Shown: piece by piece, positions 43,204 through 52,361 of the stretch
Layout: each line of letters opens with the position of its first letter
How positions within the stretch are numbered: the first letter of the stretch is position 1
From: Ferrovibrio xuzhouensis
GTDB taxonomy: Bacteria > Pseudomonadota > Alphaproteobacteria > Ferrovibrionales > Ferrovibrionaceae
Assembly (NCBI RefSeq): GCF_042648965.1
Contig: NZ_JBHRYJ010000001.1
Location: forward strand, 682,001-746,000
DNA length: 64,000 bases
Reading direction: 5' to 3'
Made by a program: the position numbers and the translations under genes
Notes under the pieces: model-generated
Seen by the model: the letters and a program-made list of their open reading frames with translations, nothing else
Databases searched by the model: none
What the model was told of the DNA's origin: nothing

Positions 43204-43265
43204 TGACTATCAGGATGATAGGAACCTAGCCCGGAAGCTTGCATCTTGAAAGTGACTATTGTCAC
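43204..43265. promoter_or_regulatory. Probable HxlR operator region
   Basis: GTGACTAT occurs twice in direct orientation (43204 and 43252). The second copy is part of the inverted repeat GTGAC-TATT-GTCAC (43252-43265). The first is followed by CTATCA-GGA-TGATAG (43207-43221). They lie directly before the HxlR gene, the usual place for its autoregulatory site. Confidence 0.5.
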
Positions 43266-43312
43266 AGTCCCGGTTTATAAAATTAAATCATTTATAATCA
43301 AATGCTTAAATA

Positions 43313-44506
43313 TCAGGACCGGCGCTGCAGCAGGGCCCGGGCCTCGCGGGCGATCATCAGGTCCTCGTCGGTCGGGATCACCCAGGCCGAGACCCGGCTG
43401 CCCGGGGCGCTGATGCGGGTGGCGCCGACGGCATTGGCGGCCGGCAGCAGGTCGAGCCCGAGCCAGCCGGCGCCCAGGCAGACGCGGCGACGGATCTCGG
43501 CGGCATGCTCGCCGATGCCGGCGGTGAAGACGAGGGCATCGAGCCCGCCGAGCGCGGCGACCAGCGAACCGAGCTCGCGGCCGATGCGGTAGACGAACAG
43601 GTCGATGGCCCGGGCGGCACGGGGATCGTCGCTTGCCAGCAGCTCCTGCATGTCGTCGCTGACGCCCGAGACGCCATAGAGGCCGCTGTCGTGATAGAGC
43701 AGGTCGCTGACGGCCGCCGCGCTCATGCCCTTCTGCTGCATCAGATAGAGCAGCACGCCGGGATCGATGGCGCCGCAGCGCCGGCTCATCGGCAGGCCGT
43801 CGAGCGCGGTGAAGCCCATGGTGGTGGCGATGCTGCGGCCGTCCTGCAGGGCGCACATGCTGGCGCCGCTGCCCAGATGCGCCACCACGACGCGGCCGGC
43901 GGCAACCAGCGGCCCGGCCACCTCGGCCAGCCGGCCGGCGATATAGGCATAGGACAGGCCGTGAAAGCCGTAGCGGCGGATGCCGTCGCCTTCCGTCAGT
44001 GCGCGCGGCAGGGCAAAGGCCGTGGCCACCGCCGGCTGCGTATGATGGAACGCCGTGTCGAAGCAGGCGACCTGCGGCAAATCCGGATGCAGCCTGGCGA
44101 TGGCCGCGATGGCGGCCAGGTGATGCGGCTGGTGCAGCGGCGCCAGCGGCACCAGCTTCTCAAGCTCCGCCGTCACCTCCGCATCGATCAGCACCGCCTG
44201 GCTGTAACGCGGCCCGCCATGCACCACCCGGTGCGCGGCGGCGACCAGCCGGTGGCCGGCGAATGCGGTGCCGATCCAGGCCAGCAACTCGCCCAGCACC
44301 GCCTCGTGGTCGCCGGTGACGCCGAGATCGCGGTCGAGCAATGCCTTGCCTGCCCCGTCCCGCGCAGTGAAGCGAACGTGATGGCCCAGCCCGGCGCATT
44401 GTCCCGCGCAGAGCAGTGTCGCCCGCGCCGGTTCGTCGGCGGCCGGGAACAGGGCGAACTTGATGCTGGACGAGCCGGCATTGAGGACGAGGATCGCCGC
44501 CGTCAT
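43313..44506 (-). CDS. ackA: Acetate kinase
   Basis: A 397-residue ASKHA-fold kinase that interconverts acetate and acetyl phosphate. Signatures: VLNAGSSSIKFALF (from residue 7), ACFDTAFHHTQP, YGFHGLSYAYIAGRL, HLGSGASMCAL and TGGIGEH-type FTAGIGEHAAEIRR. The start overlaps the stop of the MaoC-Pta gene by four bases, so acetyl-phosphate formation and use are encoded together. Confidence 0.93.
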   Translation of the reverse strand: MTAAILVLNAGSSSIKFALFPAADEPARATLLCAGQCAGLGHHVRFTARDGAGKALLDRDLGVTGDHEAVLGELLAWIGTAFAGHRLVAAAHRVVHGGPRYSQAVLIDAEVTAELEKLVPLAPLHQPHHLAAIAAIARLHPDLPQVACFDTAFHHTQPAVATAFALPRALTEGDGIRRYGFHGLSYAYIAGRLAEVAGPLVAAGRVVVAHLGSGASMCALQDGRSIATTMGFTALDGLPMSRRCGAIDPGVLLYLMQQKGMSAAAVSDLLYHDSGLYGVSGVSDDMQELLASDDPRAARAIDLFVYRIGRELGSLVAALGGLDALVFTAGIGEHAAEIRRRVCLGAGWLGLDLLPAANAVGATRISAPGSRVSAWVIPTDEDLMIAREARALLQRRS

Positions 44507-45906
44507 GCCGCCACCTGCGGGCCGCCCGCCCGGTGCCGCGCCAGCAGCAGCGCGATGGCGCAGGAGCCGAGCCGGGCCAGCGTCTTGTCGGCGCGGCTGG
44601 TCAGGATGATCGGCACCCGGGCGCCGAGTACGATGCCGGCCACTTCGGCACCGGCGAGATATTCAAGCTGCTTGGCCAGCATGTTGCCGGCCTCGAGATC
44701 GGGCACTACGAAGATGTCGGCGCGGCCGGCAACGGCCGAGACGATGCCCTTGGTCTTCGCCGCTTCGGCGGATACCGCATTGTCGAAGGCCAGCGGCCCG
44801 TCGAGAATCCCGCCGGTGATCTGGCCGCGTTCGGCCATCTTGCACAAGGCCGCGGCATCCAGCGTGGATTGCAGCTTGGCCGTCACCGTCTCGACCGCCG
44901 ACAGGATCGCCACCCGCGGTTCGGGCACGCCGAGGGCATGGGCCAGCTCGATGGCGTTCTGCACGATGTCGCGCTTGTCTTCCAGGCCCGGCACCACATT
45001 GATCGCCGCATCGGTGACGAACAGGGGCCGCGGGTAGCCCGGCGCATCGATGACGAAGACATGGCTGATGCGTCGCTTGGTGCGCAGGCCGAGGGCGCCG
45101 TCGACCACGGCATGCATCAGTTCGTCGGTATGCAGTGCGCCTTTCATCAGCGCCTCCGCCCTGCCCGCCCGCACCATGGCGACGGCGGCAGCCGCGGCGG
45201 CATCGCTGTGCTCGACGGCAACGATCTCGTAAGGCGCCAGATCGAGCGCGGCCCGGGCGGCGGCGGCGCGGATCTTCGCTTCGGGGCCGACCAGCACCGG
45301 CAGGATCAGCCCGGCTTTTGCCGCCTCGACGGCACCGAGCAGCGACGGCGCATCGACCGGATGCACCACGGCGGTGCGGATCGGCGCCAGGCCTTTCGTC
45401 ATCGCGATCAGCCGGCGGTAATTGCGGCCCGTCTCGTACAGCGCCACCTCGGGCAGCACGATGCGCGGCCGGCGGATCTTTTCGGTCGGCGCCAGCACCA
45501 GCGCGGTGCCGGAAATCACCGGCGCGCCATCCTGATTGATCACCTGGCAGTCCAGCGTGACGCGATGGCCCTTGTCCTGCTTCTCCGTCACCGTCACGGT
45601 GACCGTCACGGTATCGCCCAGGCCGACCGGGCCGCGGAAGCGCAGCGACTGGTCGAGGTAGATGGTGCCGGGGCCCGGCAGTTCGGTACCCAGCACGGTG
45701 GAGATCAGCGCACCGCCCCACATGCCATGCGCGATGATCTTGTGGAACATGTCGCTGCGGGCGAAGGCCTCGTCGACATGGGCGGGATTGACGTCGCCCG
45801 ACATCACCGCGAACAGGGAGATGTCGCGCTGGGTCAGCGTGCGCACCAGGCTGGCGCTGTCGCCCGGCTGCAACTCGTCATAGGTGCGGTTTTCGATGGT
45901 ATCCAT
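44503..45906 (-). CDS. Bifunctional MaoC-type enoyl-CoA hydratase/phosphate acetyltransferase
   Basis: A 467-residue fusion. Residues about 10-145 are a MaoC hotdog hydratase domain, with FAVMSGDVNPAHVDEAFARS carrying the catalytic Asp and His. Residues about 165-460 are a phosphate acetyl/butyryltransferase domain (KAGLILPVLVGPEAKIRAAA, ALMKGALHTDELMHAV, VFVIDAPGYPRPLFVTDAAI, NAIELAHALGVPEPRVAILS). Such fusions occur in many alphaproteobacteria next to ackA and probably convert an acyl-CoA to an acyl phosphate for the kinase. ackA follows with a four-base overlap. Confidence 0.92.
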   Translation of the reverse strand: MDTIENRTYDELQPGDSASLVRTLTQRDISLFAVMSGDVNPAHVDEAFARSDMFHKIIAHGMWGGALISTVLGTELPGPGTIYLDQSLRFRGPVGLGDTVTVTVTVTEKQDKGHRVTLDCQVINQDGAPVISGTALVLAPTEKIRRPRIVLPEVALYETGRNYRRLIAMTKGLAPIRTAVVHPVDAPSLLGAVEAAKAGLILPVLVGPEAKIRAAAARAALDLAPYEIVAVEHSDAAAAAAVAMVRAGRAEALMKGALHTDELMHAVVDGALGLRTKRRISHVFVIDAPGYPRPLFVTDAAINVVPGLEDKRDIVQNAIELAHALGVPEPRVAILSAVETVTAKLQSTLDAAALCKMAERGQITGGILDGPLAFDNAVSAEAAKTKGIVSAVAGRADIFVVPDLEAGNMLAKQLEYLAGAEVAGIVLGARVPIILTSRADKTLARLGSCAIALLLARHRAGGPQVAA

Positions 45907-46081
45907 CGCGGCTCTCCGTGGCGGCCGCGGGGAGAACGGCCGGTGGCTGGGAAGTGAGCCGCGACACGCCGCGCATCCGGCCTGCCGTCATCCTTGCGGG
46001 TGCGGCAGGCCGGCGCGTTGATCCACGTCAAGCTGCGACAAAGGTGTCCAGACGCAGCCGCGCATCATGCAGGAGAATGCC

Positions 46082-47020
46082 TCAGCCTTCGAGCAGCTTC
46101 GCCACCTCGGCGAGATCCTCGGCGGTCAGCTTCGTCTCGCCGGCCTTGACGTTCTGCTCGAGCTGTTCGGGCTTGGTCGCCCCGGCGATCACGCTGGAGA
46201 CCACCGGTTTGGCCAGCAGCCAGGCAAACGCCAGATCGGTCATGCCGATGCCGCGTGTGTCGCACCAGCCGCGCAGGCGTTCGACCACGGCCAGATTGGC
46301 CGGCGTCATGTAGCGGTCGGCCAGCCGCTGGGTATTGGCGAGCCGCGAGCCTTCGGCTGCCGTGCCGGCCTTGTGCTTGCCGGTCAGCAGGCCGCTGGCC
46401 AGCGGGAAGAACGGCAGGAAGCCGAGACCGAGATGCGCGCAGGCCGGCAGGCGTTCCTCCTCGGTCTTGCGGAAGACGAGGCTGAGTTCGTCCTGCGCCG
46501 AGACGAAGCGGTTGAGCCCGAGCTGGCGCGCCGTCCAGTCGGCATCGGCGATCTGCCAGCCGGTGAAGTTGGAATTGCCGATATAGCGCACCTTGCCCTG
46601 GCGGATCAGGTCGTCGAGCGCCCGCAGGGTCTCGTCGATCGGCGTGTTCGGATCGGGCTGGTGCTGCTGGTAGAGGTCGATGTAATCGGTCTGCAGCCGC
46701 TTCAGGCTGTCTTCCACCGCAGTCATGATGTAGCGGCGCGAGGCGCCGACCTTCCTACCGGCGTCATCCATCGGCATGGCGAATTTGGTTGCCAGCACGA
46801 TGTCCTTGCGCCGCGCACCGAGGATCTTGCCCATCTGCGTCTCGGAGCCGCCCTTGTTGCCGTAGACATCGGCGGTGTCGAACAGGGTGATGCCAAGATC
46901 GAGCGCCTTGTGGATCACCTTGCGCGAGGCTTCGAGATCGAGGCGCATCTCGAAATTGTTGCAGCCGAGACCGACTTCGGAAACCAAAAGGCCGGACTTG
47001 CCGAGATTACGGAACTTCAC
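46082..47020 (-). CDS. Aldo/keto reductase
   Basis: A 312-residue NADPH-dependent oxidoreductase with a TIM-barrel fold. The catalytic tetrad is visible as Asp and Tyr in FDTADVYGNKGGSE, Lys in VLATKFAMPM and His in DLYQQHQPDPNTPIDETLRA. It resembles the potassium-channel beta-subunit-like group (MKFRNLGKSGLLVSEVGLGC start). The GTG start at 47020 is set by AAGGAG upstream; an open frame continuing into the amine oxidase gene is a shadow. Substrate unknown. Confidence 0.9.
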   Translation of the reverse strand: MKFRNLGKSGLLVSEVGLGCNNFEMRLDLEASRKVIHKALDLGITLFDTADVYGNKGGSETQMGKILGARRKDIVLATKFAMPMDDAGRKVGASRRYIMTAVEDSLKRLQTDYIDLYQQHQPDPNTPIDETLRALDDLIRQGKVRYIGNSNFTGWQIADADWTARQLGLNRFVSAQDELSLVFRKTEEERLPACAHLGLGFLPFFPLASGLLTGKHKAGTAAEGSRLANTQRLADRYMTPANLAVVERLRGWCDTRGIGMTDLAFAWLLAKPVVSSVIAGATKPEQLEQNVKAGETKLTAEDLAEVAKLLEG

Positions 47021-47063
47021 GGGAGACTCTCCTTGCTGGGGAACGTATACGCAGCAAAGACCT

Positions 47064-48512
47064 TCAGCCGAGCATGCGCAAGGCTTCGGCCGCCGCCTGG
47101 CGGCCGGACAGCCAGGCGCCGGCGACCGACCCGATCCAGTCCTGCGGCGCGAAGGCCTCGCCGCAGAACAGCACGCGGACGCGGCCGGCCGGCCCCGACA
47201 GCGCCCGCCCGGCGATGCGGCGCGCCGCCGAAAAACCCGGCCGGGCGACGCAGATGGCGCCGCGGCTCCACGGATCGCGGCCCCAGGCCGAGGCGATGCC
47301 GCGCACGAAGCGGCGGTCAACCTCGTCGCCGAGCATGGCCTTGAGCTGCGCACGGGCCGCGGCAATGGCGGCGGCCTCGCCGCGCGCTTCGAGATCGCGG
47401 GCATAGTCGCCGCCGGCCAGCGCGATCGCCACCGGCTGGGCCTGCACATTGAGGCGGAACGCGAGGATGCCGCCGCCCTTGCCGTCACTGCCGCCGCGCG
47501 ACAGCGCCTGGGTATTCACCGGCGCCTCGAAACTGCCGGGCTCGTACAGCAGGGCAATGCGGTCGAGCAGGCCGCTGCCGAGCCGCCCGAGCGCCTCGCG
47601 CTGCACATCGGGCAGGCCGGGCTGGAACAGGATGCCGTCCTTCGTGCCGGACGCCGCCAGCAGAGCCGGCGGCTGGGTGACGATGCAGGCCTCGGCGCGC
47701 ACCTGGCCTTCGGCGGTGGCCAGCGTGACGCCACGGCCCGACCAGTCGATGCGGCTGACCGGACGCGACAGATAGACCGGCAGGCCCTGGGCGTAACCGG
47801 CGAGCCAGCCGCCGAGGCCGCCGGGCAGCCAGATCTCGTTGCCGGTGCCGGACAGCCGCGGCGCATCCAGCGCGGCGACCTGGTTGAACTCGACGCCGAG
47901 ATGCAACGGCCCGGCCATGGCGCGGGCCAGTTCGCTCCAGCGCCCGGCAATACTGCCGGCGGTATTGCCGCTGGCCGGCACGTCTCCGTCGAGTTTCACC
48001 CGGCTGGCCAGGGCTACGTCGGCGCGCAACACTTTCGCATCGGCCAGCGCGTCGTCGATGCGGTCATAGGCGGCGCCAAGCGCGTCGTAGTCGAGCGGTT
48101 CGGCATCGCGGCTGCCGCCGCGGCTGTCGCGGTCGAACAGCCAGAAGTCGCCGTCGTCGGGCTGCATGCGCACCTCGCGGCGGCGCAGTTCAGCGACCAG
48201 CGGATTGACGTCCGAGGATTTGAGCGCGGCGGCACCGAGATCGACCGGCACGCCGAGCCGGGCGGTATCGGTCCAGACACGGCCACCGATGCGGTCGCGC
48301 GCCTCGAGCACGGCGACGCTGCGGCCGCGTTCGGTCAGCATCATGGCGGCCGCCAGCCCGGCCATGCCGGCGCCGACGATGGCGACATCGACATCGGCGG
48401 GCAATGCCGCGGTCGCCGGCGCCGCAGCCACCGTCTTGGGCAGCAGCAGCGGCGGCAGCAGGCCGGCCGCCATGCCGGTGGCGATGGCGTCGCGTCGTGT
48501 GGGAGTCTTCAT
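47064..48512 (-). CDS. Tat-exported flavin monoamine oxidase family protein
   Basis: A 482-residue FAD oxidoreductase. The N-terminus MKTPTRRDAIATGMAAGLLP carries a twin-arginine signal, so the enzyme should be exported folded to the periplasm. The FAD-binding site is DVAIVGAGMAGLAAAMMLTE followed by VLEARDRIGGRVWT. The C-terminal amine-oxidase signature is VLFCGEAFAPQDWIGSVAGA. The substrate is an unknown amine. The upstream MarR gene is divergent. Confidence 0.85.
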   Translation of the reverse strand: MKTPTRRDAIATGMAAGLLPPLLLPKTVAAAPATAALPADVDVAIVGAGMAGLAAAMMLTERGRSVAVLEARDRIGGRVWTDTARLGVPVDLGAAALKSSDVNPLVAELRRREVRMQPDDGDFWLFDRDSRGGSRDAEPLDYDALGAAYDRIDDALADAKVLRADVALASRVKLDGDVPASGNTAGSIAGRWSELARAMAGPLHLGVEFNQVAALDAPRLSGTGNEIWLPGGLGGWLAGYAQGLPVYLSRPVSRIDWSGRGVTLATAEGQVRAEACIVTQPPALLAASGTKDGILFQPGLPDVQREALGRLGSGLLDRIALLYEPGSFEAPVNTQALSRGGSDGKGGGILAFRLNVQAQPVAIALAGGDYARDLEARGEAAAIAAARAQLKAMLGDEVDRRFVRGIASAWGRDPWSRGAICVARPGFSAARRIAGRALSGPAGRVRVLFCGEAFAPQDWIGSVAGAWLSGRQAAAEALRMLG

Positions 48513-48652
48513 GCTGCCATTATGCCGTGCGATGGCGGCAAAGCGCAAAAAATTAACGCCAGCGGGCCGGTGCCGCGCCAAGGCCTCTGGCCTCACGAAG
48601 TCGTGGCTGGTGCTGTCTTATTTATGTAAGAGGGAGATCAGGAGCCGCCGCC

Positions 48653-49132
48653 ATGACCCGCACCACGCCGCCCGCCAAGCATTCATCAGCCGATTCGATG
48701 CTGCAGCTGGATAACCAGCTCTGCTTTGCCATCTATTCGGCCGGCCTCGCCTTCAACCGGCTGTACAAGCCGCTGCTGGACGCCATGGGCCTGACCTATC
48801 CGCAGTATCTGGTGATGCTGGCGCTGTGGGAGCAGGACGGCCAGACTGTCGGCGAGCTGGGCGAGCGGCTGTTCCTCGAATCGAGCACGCTGACCCCGCT
48901 GCTGAAGCGGCTGGAGACGGCGGGCTATGTGACGCGCCGGCGCAATCCCGACGACGAGCGCCAGGTGCGCATTGCGCTGACCAAGGCCGGCGCGGCGCTG
49001 AAGCAGCGCGCCGCCATCTGCCCGTCGACCGTGCTGGAGGCCTCGGGCCGCAGCCTTGAGGAACTGATGCGGCTGAAAGACGCCGCCAGCGGCCTGCGCG
49101 ATGCGTTCAATGCTTTCATCGCTGCACGCTAG
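48653..49132 (+). CDS. MarR family regulator, OhrR type
   Basis: A 159-residue winged-helix repressor. LDNQLCFAIYSAGLAFNRLY contains Cys24 at the place of the peroxide-sensing cysteine of OhrR, followed by YPQYLVMLALWEQDGQTVGE and LTPLLKRLETAGYVTRRRNP, the recognition helix and wing. OhrR proteins release DNA when this cysteine is oxidised by organic peroxides. No ohr peroxidase gene is next to it; the divergent neighbour is the amine oxidase. AGGAG precedes the ATG. Confidence 0.82.
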   Translation: MTRTTPPAKHSSADSMLQLDNQLCFAIYSAGLAFNRLYKPLLDAMGLTYPQYLVMLALWEQDGQTVGELGERLFLESSTLTPLLKRLETAGYVTRRRNPDDERQVRIALTKAGAALKQRAAICPSTVLEASGRSLEELMRLKDAASGLRDAFNAFIAAR

Positions 49133-49740
49133 AGCAGGATCAGCGCGACCGAGCCGGCCAGAATCACGCCCATCGCGACATTGAAGATGCGCTGCCGCCG
49201 CGGATCGGTCAGCAGGCGCTGCGCGGCCGCACCGAAGGCGAGCCAGACGAAGCCGCTCGGCAGCGCCGCGGCGAGGAAAACCAGCGCGAACACGCCCGCA
49301 CGCACCAGCAACCCTTCATCGCCACTGCCAGCCGGCAGATAGGTGGCGACCGCGCCGGCGGCGACCATCCATACCTTCGGATTGACCCATTGCAGCAGGG
49401 CGGCGCCGATGAAACCGACCGGTCGCGGCGGCACTGCCGGTGCAGGGTCCGTTGCCACCGGGGCCGTCGCGATTTTCCACGCCAGCCAGAGCAGAAAGGC
49501 GGCGCCGACGATGCGCATCCCCTGCAGCAGCAGGGGATGCAACTGCATCAGGCCGCCGAGGCTGGCGGCCGCGGCGAACATCAGCGCCGCGGCACCGCTG
49601 GACACGCCGAGCAGGCAGGGCAGGCCGCGCCACAGCCCGGCCTGGGCGCCGGTGGCGGTGAGCAGCACATTGCCTGGCCCCGGCGTGACAGCGGCAACCA
49701 CAGCAAACAGGTAAAAGGCGATGATCTGGTCGAGCGACAT
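49129..49740 (-). CDS. LysE family translocator
   Basis: A 203-residue six-helix exporter starting MSLDQIIAFYLFAVVAAVTP then GPGNVLLTATGAQAGLWRG (PGPGN in place of PGPNN). The centre has LLQWVNPKVWMVAAGAVATY. Probably exports an amino acid or a related compound. It converges on the MarR gene with a four-base overlap. An open frame extending upstream into pheA is a shadow; the start at 49740 fits family length. Confidence 0.87.
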   Translation of the reverse strand: MSLDQIIAFYLFAVVAAVTPGPGNVLLTATGAQAGLWRGLPCLLGVSSGAAALMFAAAASLGGLMQLHPLLLQGMRIVGAAFLLWLAWKIATAPVATDPAPAVPPRPVGFIGAALLQWVNPKVWMVAAGAVATYLPAGSGDEGLLVRAGVFALVFLAAALPSGFVWLAFGAAAQRLLTDPRRQRIFNVAMGVILAGSVALILL

Positions 49741-49826
49741 GCCGCCAGCAGACAGCGCCGCGCCGGCGATGTCTGGAACGCCCGTGCAGAATATCCCGCG
49801 TAGATTATCCTGTGCGGATGGTGCGG

Positions 49827-50705
49827 TCAGGCTTCCGAACGGTAAGCGTGCGCGGTGAATACGCCGATCACCTTCAGCGAGCGGCTGAAATACTCCAGCT
49901 CCTGCAACGCCAGGTCGACATTGTGATGGGCCGGATGGCCCTCGATCTCGGCGTAGAATTCGGCGACCTTGAAGCCGTCCGACAGGTAGCTTTCCAGCTT
50001 GATCACGTTGACGCTGTTGGTGGCGAAGCCGCCGAGCGCCTTGTAGAGCGCGGCCGGCACGCTGCGCACCCGGAACATGATCGCGGTGACGCAGGTAGCG
50101 GCGCCGTTCGGATCGGGGTCGCGGCGCTGGCGTTCCAGCCGGATGAAGCGCGTGGTGTTGGTATGGGTATCCTCGATATCGGCGCGCAGGGTCTGCAGGC
50201 CGTAGAGCTCGCCGGCAATCGACGAGGCGATGGCCGCCTCTTCCGGATTGTTGCGCTCGGCCACTTCCCTGGCCGAACCCGCGGTGTCGCTGGCAACGAC
50301 GGGCTCGAGGCCAAGGTCCCTGGTGGCGCGACGGCATTGCGACAGCGCCTGCACATGGCTGTAGACCCGCTTCAGGGTCTTCAGCGTCGTGCCCTTGGGC
50401 GCCAGCAGCTGGTGCCGCACGCGCAGGAAATGCTCGGCGGTGATGAACAGCCCGCCCTCGGGCAGCAGCTGGTGGATGTCGGCGACGCGGCCGGCGGTCG
50501 AATTCTCGATCGGGATCAGCGCACAGGCTGCCCTGCCCTCGCGCACCGCGGCAAAGGCATCCTCAAACGTCGCGCAGGGCAGCGGCGCCAGATCGGGCAG
50601 CGCCTCACGGCAGGCCAGATGCGAATAGGCACCGGGCGCACCCTGGAAGGCGACCACCTGCGCGGGGTCGGAGGATTCGGTGGCGATGACGACGGCTGGC
50701 GGCAT
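49827..50705 (-). CDS. pheA: Prephenate dehydratase
   Basis: A 292-residue monofunctional enzyme of phenylalanine synthesis. The catalytic part begins VVAFQGAPGAYSHLACREAL and includes CALIPIENSTAGRVADIHQL. The NTTRFIRLERQ segment carries the essential Thr. A C-terminal ACT domain (CVTAIMFRVRSVPAALYKAL ... NVIKLESYLSDGFKVAEFYAEIEG) gives feedback control by phenylalanine. It lies 18 bases after kdsB in the kdsB-pheA pair found in many alphaproteobacteria. Confidence 0.94.
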   Translation of the reverse strand: MPPAVVIATESSDPAQVVAFQGAPGAYSHLACREALPDLAPLPCATFEDAFAAVREGRAACALIPIENSTAGRVADIHQLLPEGGLFITAEHFLRVRHQLLAPKGTTLKTLKRVYSHVQALSQCRRATRDLGLEPVVASDTAGSAREVAERNNPEEAAIASSIAGELYGLQTLRADIEDTHTNTTRFIRLERQRRDPDPNGAATCVTAIMFRVRSVPAALYKALGGFATNSVNVIKLESYLSDGFKVAEFYAEIEGHPAHHNVDLALQELEYFSRSLKVIGVFTAHAYRSEA

Positions 50706-50723
50706 GATGTTTCTGACTGATTT

Positions 50724-51488
50724 TTAGCGGGATTTCTGCATGACCTGGCGGATGCGCTCAAGGTCGGCGGGAGTATCGACACCGAGCGGCAGGGTGTCAA
50801 CGACGGCCGCCGCAATCGCCATGCCGTTCTCCAGCGCGCGCAGCTGCTCGAGCTTCTCGCGCTGTTCCAGCGGCGAGGGCTTCAGGCTGACGAAACGCTC
50901 CAGCGCGGCACGGCGATAGGCGTAGATGCCGATATGATGCCACAACGGCCCCTCGCCCGACGGCACCGGGCGGCGGCTGAAATACAGCGCACGGCCGGTC
51001 GTGGCGCCGGGCGCCAGGCTGAGCACCGCCTTCACCACATTGGGGTCGTCGATCTCGTGCTTGTCCACGATCGGCGTCGCCAGGGTGGCAATGTCGATGG
51101 CCGGGTCGGCCAGCGGGGTCAGCGCCGCGGCGATCACTGTCGGGTCGATGGCCGGCAGGTCGCCCTGGAAGTTCACCACGGCGTCATGCCGGCGCTCGGG
51201 GTCGAGGCGCTGCAGGGCCTCGAAGATGCGGTCGGAGCCGGACGGATGATTCGGGTCGGTCAGCACCGCCTCACCGCCGGCCGCCTGCACGGCTTCGGCA
51301 ATCGCGGCATCGCCGCATGCGACCGCGACCCGGGCGAAGCCGGCTTCCTCGGCGCGGCGCAGGCAATGCACGATCATCGGCAGGCCGTGGATGTCGGCCA
51401 GCGGCTTGTCCGGCAGGCGGGTCGAGGCGAGCCGGGAGGGGATCAGGACGATCGGATTCTGGGGCACGGCGGACATGGCGGCGGGCAT
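50724..51488 (-). CDS. kdsB: 3-deoxy-manno-octulosonate cytidylyltransferase
   Basis: A 254-residue enzyme that makes CMP-Kdo for lipopolysaccharide. Signatures: VLIPSRLASTRLPDKPLADI near the N-terminus, LTDPNHPSGSDRIFEAL, VNFQGDLPAIDPTVI and HIGIYAYRRAALERFVSLKP. A second ATG at 51476 could be the true start. The gene is divergent from cycM, with about 260 bases between. Confidence 0.94.
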   Translation of the reverse strand: MPAAMSAVPQNPIVLIPSRLASTRLPDKPLADIHGLPMIVHCLRRAEEAGFARVAVACGDAAIAEAVQAAGGEAVLTDPNHPSGSDRIFEALQRLDPERRHDAVVNFQGDLPAIDPTVIAAALTPLADPAIDIATLATPIVDKHEIDDPNVVKAVLSLAPGATTGRALYFSRRPVPSGEGPLWHHIGIYAYRRAALERFVSLKPSPLEQREKLEQLRALENGMAIAAAVVDTLPLGVDTPADLERIRQVMQKSR

Positions 51489-51754
51489 GGCTGAACAGAC
51501 GGCCTCGGCAGGCTGGAATCGGTGGCGGGACAGGCGGTTGCAGACGACTCGGGCAGACGGCCCAGGTGCGGCACTTCGCCGCAGCAGGCGCCACGGGAAG
51601 TCTTTGAGCCGCCGATATATACGGGTTGCGGAGGGTCCGGGGAAGCCGCTAATGTGCAGCGCGATTTTCGGGCCGTTCCGGCCTGTTTTCCCCCGTTTCG
51701 CTACCCCCGCCCCGCCGGCATGGCGCGCCGGGCGGAAGTCTGGAGTGACGAGAG

Positions 51755-52303
51755 ATGGATAGTTTCGAGCTGAACAAGATTATTGGCGCCGTGCTGTTCT
51801 GCCTGCTGATCATCATGGGCGTCAATCAGTTCGGGAACATCCTGATCCACGAGAAGCCGATCAAGGAAGCCGGCTTCAAGGTCGAAGTCGCCGAGGAAGC
51901 CGGTGCCGCCGGCGCCGCGCCGAAGAAGGAAGAGCAGGATCCGCCGGTCGCCACCCTGCTGGCCGCCGCCGATCCGGCCGCCGGCGAAAAGGTCGCCACC
52001 AAGTGCCACGCCTGCCACACCTTCGACAAGGGCGGCGCGGCCAAGATCGGCCCGAACCTCTATGGCATCGTCGGCAACCACAAGGGCCATATGGCCGGCT
52101 TCGCCTATTCGGACGCGATCAAGAAGACCGAAGGCGACTGGACCTACGAGAACCTCTATCACTTCCTGAAGAAGCCGCAGGCCTATGCCCCGGGCACCAA
52201 GATGTCGTTCACCGGCATCCCGAACCCGAAGCAGCGCGCCGACCTGCTGGCCTACCTGCACACCCTGTCCGACAGCCCGGTGCCGTACCCGGCCGCCCAG
52301 TAA
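51755..52303 (+). CDS. cycM: Membrane-anchored cytochrome c (CycM type)
   Basis: A 182-residue class I c-type cytochrome held in the inner membrane by an uncleaved N-terminal helix (about 10-30, IGAVLFCLLIIMGVNQFGNI). A charged Ala/Glu/Lys linker follows. The heme-binding motif is CHACH at 84-88 and the distal ligand is Met150 in GTKMSFTGIP. CycM passes electrons from the bc1 complex to the terminal oxidase. It is divergent from kdsB, which is the conserved arrangement, and is followed by an intrinsic terminator. Confidence 0.93.
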   Translation: MDSFELNKIIGAVLFCLLIIMGVNQFGNILIHEKPIKEAGFKVEVAEEAGAAGAAPKKEEQDPPVATLLAAADPAAGEKVATKCHACHTFDKGGAAKIGPNLYGIVGNHKGHMAGFAYSDAIKKTEGDWTYENLYHFLKKPQAYAPGTKMSFTGIPNPKQRADLLAYLHTLSDSPVPYPAAQ

Positions 52304-52320
52304 GACAGCGTTCAGAGACC

Positions 52321-52361
52321 AAAGGCCGGGCGGTCGACATGCGCGACATCCCGGCCTTTTT
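52321..52361 (+). terminator. Intrinsic terminator of cycM overlapping the start of the next gene
   Basis: AAAGGCCGGG (52321-52330) pairs with CCCGGCCTTT (52350-52359) and is followed by TT, making a five-T tail. A nested GTCG/CGAC pairing (52333, 52344) stabilises the loop. It ends 58 bases after the cycM stop, but the right arm lies inside the usual annotation of the following phosphatase gene. Confidence 0.75.
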
